The notes under the pieces were generated by a model. That model searched no databases. It was not told the DNA's origin and saw nothing but the letters and a program-made list of their open reading frames with translations. A program made the position numbers and the translations under genes. This document shows, piece after piece, positions 59,297-64,000 of a stretch of DNA of 64,000 nucleotides. This DNA is from JADKCZ01 sp963786945 (lineage in GTDB: Bacteria > Myxococcota > Myxococcia > Myxococcales > Anaeromyxobacteraceae): positions 124,001 through 188,000 of the forward strand of contig CAWBAO010000003.1 in assembly GCA_963786945.1 (NCBI GenBank), given 5' to 3'. Each line of letters begins with the position of its first letter. Positions within the stretch are counted from its first letter, which is position 1.

Positions 59297-60259
59297 ATGC
59301 TCTCCGACGCCCAGCTCCGCGCCCAGCTCCCGCACACCCTCCGCCAGCTCGACCTGCCGGCCCTCGGCAGCCTGTACCGCGGCAAGGTGCGCGACAACTA
59401 CTCCCGCGGCGATCAGATCATCATGATCACCAGCGACCGGATCAGCGCCTTCGACCACGTGCTCGGCACCATCCCCTTCAAGGGCGAGGTGCTGTCGCGG
59501 CTCACCACCTTCTGGTTCGACAAGGTGAAGGACATCGCGCCGACCCACATCATCTCGGTGCCCGACCCCAGCGTCATGGTGGTGAAGCGGGCCGCCGCCA
59601 TGCCGGTGGAGATCGTCATCCGCGGCTACATCACCGGCTCGCTATGGCGCGACTACCTGGCCGGCAAGGCCGGGGCCTACGGCATCGACTGGCCGGTGGG
59701 CCTCAGGAAGGACCAGAAGTTCGACCGACCCATCATCACGCCGTCGACCAAGGCCGAGTACGGCAAGCACGACGAGCCCATCAGCGAGGCCGAGATCCTG
59801 CGCCAGGGGCTGGTCTCGCCGGCGCTCTGGAAGGAGGCCTGCGCCGTCGCCCAGCGGCTCTTCGCCCGCGGGCAGGAGTGGGCCGCCTCGCGCGGGCTCA
59901 TCCTCGTCGACACCAAGTACGAGATGGGGATCGCCGACGGCAAGCTGGTGGTGATCGACGAGATCCACACCCCGGACAGCTCGCGCTACTGGATGGCCAG
60001 GGAGTACGCGCAGCGGTACGCGGCCGGCCAGGAGCAGCAGATGCTCGACAAGGAGAACATCCGCCAGTGGCTCATCAAGGAGCACGGCTTCTCCGGCCAC
60101 GGCAAGCCGCCCGCGCTGACCGACGACGTGCGGGTCATGCTGGCGCGCAAGTACATCGAGGTCTTCGAGCTGCTCACCGGGGAGACCTTCCAGTCCGCGG
60201 GCGGTGACGTGGCGGCCCGCATCGAGCAGAACCTGCGGAAGGCCGGCCTGCTGGCGTAG
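59297..60259 (+). CDS. purC: Phosphoribosylaminoimidazole-succinocarboxamide synthase (SAICAR synthetase)
   Basis: The protein is 320 residues long, of the long type of PurC. GSLYRGKVRDNYSRGD is the ATP-binding start, SDRISAFDHVLGTIPFKG and VVKRAAAMPVEIVIRGYITGS are the family signatures, and DEIHTPDSSRYW completes the active site. It joins aspartate to CAIR in purine biosynthesis. The gene stands alone among non-purine neighbours, as is common outside enterobacteria. Confidence 0.95.
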   Translation: MLSDAQLRAQLPHTLRQLDLPALGSLYRGKVRDNYSRGDQIIMITSDRISAFDHVLGTIPFKGEVLSRLTTFWFDKVKDIAPTHIISVPDPSVMVVKRAAAMPVEIVIRGYITGSLWRDYLAGKAGAYGIDWPVGLRKDQKFDRPIITPSTKAEYGKHDEPISEAEILRQGLVSPALWKEACAVAQRLFARGQEWAASRGLILVDTKYEMGIADGKLVVIDEIHTPDSSRYWMAREYAQRYAAGQEQQMLDKENIRQWLIKEHGFSGHGKPPALTDDVRVMLARKYIEVFELLTGETFQSAGGDVAARIEQNLRKAGLLA

Positions 60260-60265
60260 GGCGCC

Positions 60266-61804
<1,539 letters not shown>

Positions 61805-61811
61805 GCCGGAG

Positions 61812-61817
61812 ACCATA
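61812..61817 (-). promoter_or_regulatory. -10 hexamer TATGGT of the sigma-54 activator gene (leaderless type)
   Basis: On the minus strand TATGGT is followed by seven bases and then ATG 61804. No Shine-Dalgarno is present. Confidence 0.45.
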
Positions 61818-61911
61818 GCGGCACCGACCCTTGGGTGCACGGGCAACCATCCCGCGGTGCGATGGACTGCTCCGGGTTCGGAATAGCCGCGTATTTCCGT
61901 GCTCTTGGATG

Positions 61912-61929
61912 TTGGCCCACCCCGTGCTT
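61912..61929 (+). promoter_or_regulatory. Sigma-54 (-24/-12) promoter of the hemerythrin gene
   Basis: TTGGCCCACCCCGTGCTT matches the RpoN consensus with GG at 61914-61915 and GC at 61926-61927, exactly 12 bases apart. Transcription would start near 61939, about 34 bases before the hemerythrin ATG, which has GGAAGGAG upstream. The divergent gene encodes a sigma-54 activator. An imperfect inverted pair (CGGCACCG and CGGTGCG) lies between, at about 61817-61858, and may bind that activator. Confidence 0.6.
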
Positions 61930-61972
61930 TCTCCGGCCTCGACCGGCATGGCGCCGGAAGGAGCCTGACGAC

Positions 61973-62536
61973 ATGGACGCGATCGAGACCCTCATGGCCG
62001 AGCACCAGCAGATCCTCGGCGCCATCGGCGCCCTGGAGGCCTTCGCGGGCGAGGTCCGGCGCGGCGGCGGGGATGCCGCCGAGCTGGCCCGCTTCGTCAC
62101 CTTCGTCCGCGAGTTCGCCGACGCCCACCACCACGCCAAGGAGGAGGACCTGCTCTTCGCCGCCATGGTGGAGGCCGGCTTCCCCCGCGACGCCGGCCCC
62201 ATCGGCGTCATGCTCCACGAGCACGACCTGGGCCGGGGGCAGATCGCCATCCTGGCGGCGCTGGCCCAGGCCACCGCCCCCTGGTCCGCCGCCGACCGCG
62301 AGCGGCTCCACGCCGCGGCGCTCGGCTACGCCGACCTGCTTCGGTCGCACATCCACAAGGAGGACGTCATCCTCTACCCCATGGCCGAGGCCCGCCTCCC
62401 CGCCCCGCTCCGGGCCCGGGTCGACGAGGGCGCCGCCGCCCACGACGCCCGGCAGGCCGCGTCGGGGGCGCTGCCGCGGCTGGAGGCGCTCGGCGCCGAG
62501 CTGGTGGCGCGCCGGGGCGGGGCCGGCGCGGCGTGA
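61973..62536 (+). CDS. Hemerythrin-like HHE domain protein
   Basis: A 187-residue four-helix protein. TLMAEHQQILG carries the first His-Glu, FADAHHHAKEEDLLF has the HH-x-x-KEE block, LHEHDLGRGQ and RSHIHKEDVILYPMAE complete the di-iron ligand set (several His and Glu/Asp). It binds O2 or NO at a di-iron centre. It is the only gene here with a -24/-12 promoter and is divergent from a GAF-type sigma-54 activator, so its expression likely responds to NO or redox state. Confidence 0.85.
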   Translation: MDAIETLMAEHQQILGAIGALEAFAGEVRRGGGDAAELARFVTFVREFADAHHHAKEEDLLFAAMVEAGFPRDAGPIGVMLHEHDLGRGQIAILAALAQATAPWSAADRERLHAAALGYADLLRSHIHKEDVILYPMAEARLPAPLRARVDEGAAAHDARQAASGALPRLEALGAELVARRGGAGAA

Positions 62537-62569
62537 CCCCGGCCCACGGCGCTCGCGCCGGAGTTCTGG

Positions 62570-62575
62570 TATCTG
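62570..62575 (+). promoter_or_regulatory. -10 hexamer TATCTG of the YwiC-like gene
   Basis: TATCTG ends eight bases before ATG 62584; no Shine-Dalgarno is present. Confidence 0.4.
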
Positions 62576-62583
62576 ATGCGCCC

Positions 62584-63390
62584 ATGACGCCCGCCGAGGA
62601 GCCTCCCCGCCCCCGCTCGCTGCTCCCGCAGGAGCACGGGGCCTGGGGCCAGCTGGCCATGCCGCTGCTCTCGGCGCTGCTGGTCGCCGGCCCCTCGCCG
62701 GCCGCGCTCCTGCTGGTCGCGGCGACGGTGCTCGGCTTCCTGGCCCACGAGCCGTGGCTGGTGGTGCTCGGCCACCGCGGCGTCCGGGCCGGGCGCGAGG
62801 ACGGGCCCCGGGCCCGGCGGGTGCTGCGGCGCCTGCTCCTGGCGGCGGCCGTGGCCGGCGGCGCCGGCCTCTGGCTCTCGCCCCCGGTGGCCCGCTGGGC
62901 GCTGCTCCTTCCGGCGGCCCTGGCGGCCGCCGTGGTGGCCCTGGTGGTGGCGGGACGGGAGCGGACCCTGGCCGGCGAGCTGACGGTGGTGGCGGCCCTG
63001 GCCTCCTCGGGGCTGGCGGTGGCGCTGGCGGCCGGGGCGCCGCCGCGCGCCGCGGGCGCGGCCACGGCCACCTGGGTGCTCGCCTTCGCGACCTCGGTCT
63101 TCGCCGTGCAGGTGGTGCTGGCGCGGGCCCTCTCCAAGGGGGAGACGGAGCTGGGCGGGCGCCACGCCCTGGCCGTGGTCCTGGTGGGCGCCGGAGGCTC
63201 GGCCGCCGCGGCGCTGGGCGGGCTCGGCTGGATCGTCGGCGCCGCGGTGGCGCCCACCGCCGCGCTGTCGCTGCTGGTCTGCCTCGTCCCCTTCGGCGCG
63301 CGCCAGCTCCGGACCCTGGGCTGGGGCCTGGTGGGCTCCAGCACCGCCACCCTGCTGGTGCTGGTGCTCGGGCTGCGCGCCGGCTGGTGA
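62584..63390 (+). CDS. YwiC-like integral membrane protein
   Basis: A 268-residue protein with about eight transmembrane helices. SLLPQEHGAWGQLAMPLLSALL is the family signature (L-P-x-E-H-G-A-x) at 14-35, and LGFLAHEPWLVVLGHRG and LARALSKGETELGGRHALAVVLVG follow; the arrangement is reminiscent of UbiA-type prenyltransferases but the aspartate-rich motifs are not clear. Function unknown; B. subtilis ywiC lies near nitrate-respiration genes. It follows hemerythrin by 47 bases. Confidence 0.75.
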   Translation: MTPAEEPPRPRSLLPQEHGAWGQLAMPLLSALLVAGPSPAALLLVAATVLGFLAHEPWLVVLGHRGVRAGREDGPRARRVLRRLLLAAAVAGGAGLWLSPPVARWALLLPAALAAAVVALVVAGRERTLAGELTVVAALASSGLAVALAAGAPPRAAGAATATWVLAFATSVFAVQVVLARALSKGETELGGRHALAVVLVGAGGSAAAALGGLGWIVGAAVAPTAALSLLVCLVPFGARQLRTLGWGLVGSSTATLLVLVLGLRAGW

Positions 63391-63461
63391 GCGCGCCCGG
63401 CCCTCCCGGTCCGGGGTAGGCTCTACGCGGCGCGGGGCGTCCCGCGTCGAGGGGGTCGAGC

Positions 63462-64000
63462 GTGCGCGTGCTGCGGCTGGAAGGGAGCGAGGTCCGGGTC
63501 GGCGGGCAGGAGCTGGCCGGGCCGGGCGCGCCCATCTGGATCGATCTCGCCCCCACTCCCGACGGGCTGGCCTGGCTGGCCGAGCGGTTCCACTTCCACC
63601 CCCTGGCGCTGGAGGACTGCCTCCACGAGGACCAGCGGGCCAAGCTGGAGCTCTACCCCGACGTCCTCTTCAGCGTGGTCCACCGGCTCTCGCCCACGCC
63701 CGACGACTCGGACCTGGACGCCACCGAGCTGGACGCCTTCCTCACCGCCGAGGCGCTGGTCACCGTCCACCTGGCGCCCATCCAGGAGGTGGACCTGGTC
63801 TTCGATCGCTGCCGCCTCGAGCCCGGGCTGCTGGCGCGCGGCCCGGACTTCGTCCTCTACCTGCTCCACGACGCCATCGCCGACCTGCACTTCGCGCTGG
63901 TGGACCACCTCAGCGACGACGCCGAGGCGCTGGCCGAGGAGGTGACCTCGGGCCAGGCCGGGCCTGGCGTGGCCGAGCGGATCATGCAGTGCCGGCGCCA
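63462..64000 (+). CDS. corA: CorA-family Mg2+ transporter, N-terminal part (cut by window end)
   Basis: The first 179 residues are visible. IWIDLAPTPDGLAWLAERFHFHPLALEDCLHEDQRAKLELYPD is the typical CorA start (LAxxFxxHPLALEDxL), then LFSVVHRL, TAEALVTVHLAPIQEVD and the stalk helix YLLHDAIADLHFALVDHL. The membrane part with the GMN motif lies beyond the window, so Mg2+ versus Ni/Co specificity cannot be read. GTG 63462 has AGGGGG nine bases upstream. Confidence 0.85.
   Translation, partial: MRVLRLEGSEVRVGGQELAGPGAPIWIDLAPTPDGLAWLAERFHFHPLALEDCLHEDQRAKLELYPDVLFSVVHRLSPTPDDSDLDATELDAFLTAEALVTVHLAPIQEVDLVFDRCRLEPGLLARGPDFVLYLLHDAIADLHFALVDHLSDDAEALAEEVTSGQAGPGVAERIMQCRR

Noticed and set aside
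61820..63643. N-terminal extension of the sigma-54 activator frame through hemerythrin and ywiC
   Set aside because: The extension is antisense to two real genes and Arg/Pro-rich. The GAF domain begins right after ATG 61804.

Overview
The window is about 64 kb of very GC-rich DNA with third positions dominated by G and C. It most likely comes from a myxobacterium of the Anaeromyxobacter kind (Myxococcota). The clues are a TIGR02265-type protein (a family described mainly from Myxococcales), several small lineage-type proteins, a Ser/Thr kinase with a large C-terminal helical region, an N-terminal GspE-type domain protein, and the general gene content. The species call is an inference from gene content, not from a marker gene.

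Region 1-8.9 kb is accessory and decayed. A sulfatase and a LysR regulator, divergently arranged, are both broken by single-base deletions. From about 1738 to 8805 lies a 7 kb island integrated at the 3' end of a tRNA-Glu gene. It has a remnant tRNA end on the left, an intact tRNA-Glu on the right and a frameshifted tyrosine recombinase whose 3' end runs into the tRNA. Inside are iteron-like GGTGTCAC repeats, a dead phage terminase, four degenerate CRISPR-like repeats with no cas genes, a possible radical-SAM remnant, and one large secreted protein (alpha-toroid, InlB-like and PKD domains). tRNA-Glu is followed by tRNA-Gln.

Region 9-32 kb is chromosomal backbone: a GspE-N domain protein, an aspartase/fumarase-family lyase, an SDR, clpS-clpA, a YeiH-type exporter, an OFA-type MFS carrier, lactate permease next to a malate synthase-like enzyme, an APS kinase-phosphotransferase pair, a Ca-binding-type lipoprotein, a GST, a phytoene dehydrogenase-like enzyme, an MFS exporter, and a sulfurtransferase-lipoprotein pair. 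Region 32-47 kb holds a Ser/Thr kinase divergent from hrpB, an operon of an MgtE-N/CBS regulator with an NRAMP-related (probably Mg2+) transporter, sucAB, and a methyltransferase. Region 47-64 kb holds an epimerase, response regulators, an HD-GYP protein, a chain of NUDIX, AMMECR1 and site-2 protease genes, a MoaD-MoaE fusion, trmJ, purC, a sigma-54 activator divergent from a hemerythrin gene that carries a -24/-12 promoter, a YwiC-like protein and the start of a CorA-type transporter.

Two patterns run across the window. First, many start codons lack a Shine-Dalgarno sequence but have a TAnnnT hexamer 5-10 bases upstream, which suggests frequent leaderless transcription. Second, single-base indels, almost all in short C or G runs, are dense in the first 9 kb and occur in only three genes after it (sucB, the HD-GYP gene, trmJ). 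Sequence error and real decay must be separated before those genes are called pseudogenes.
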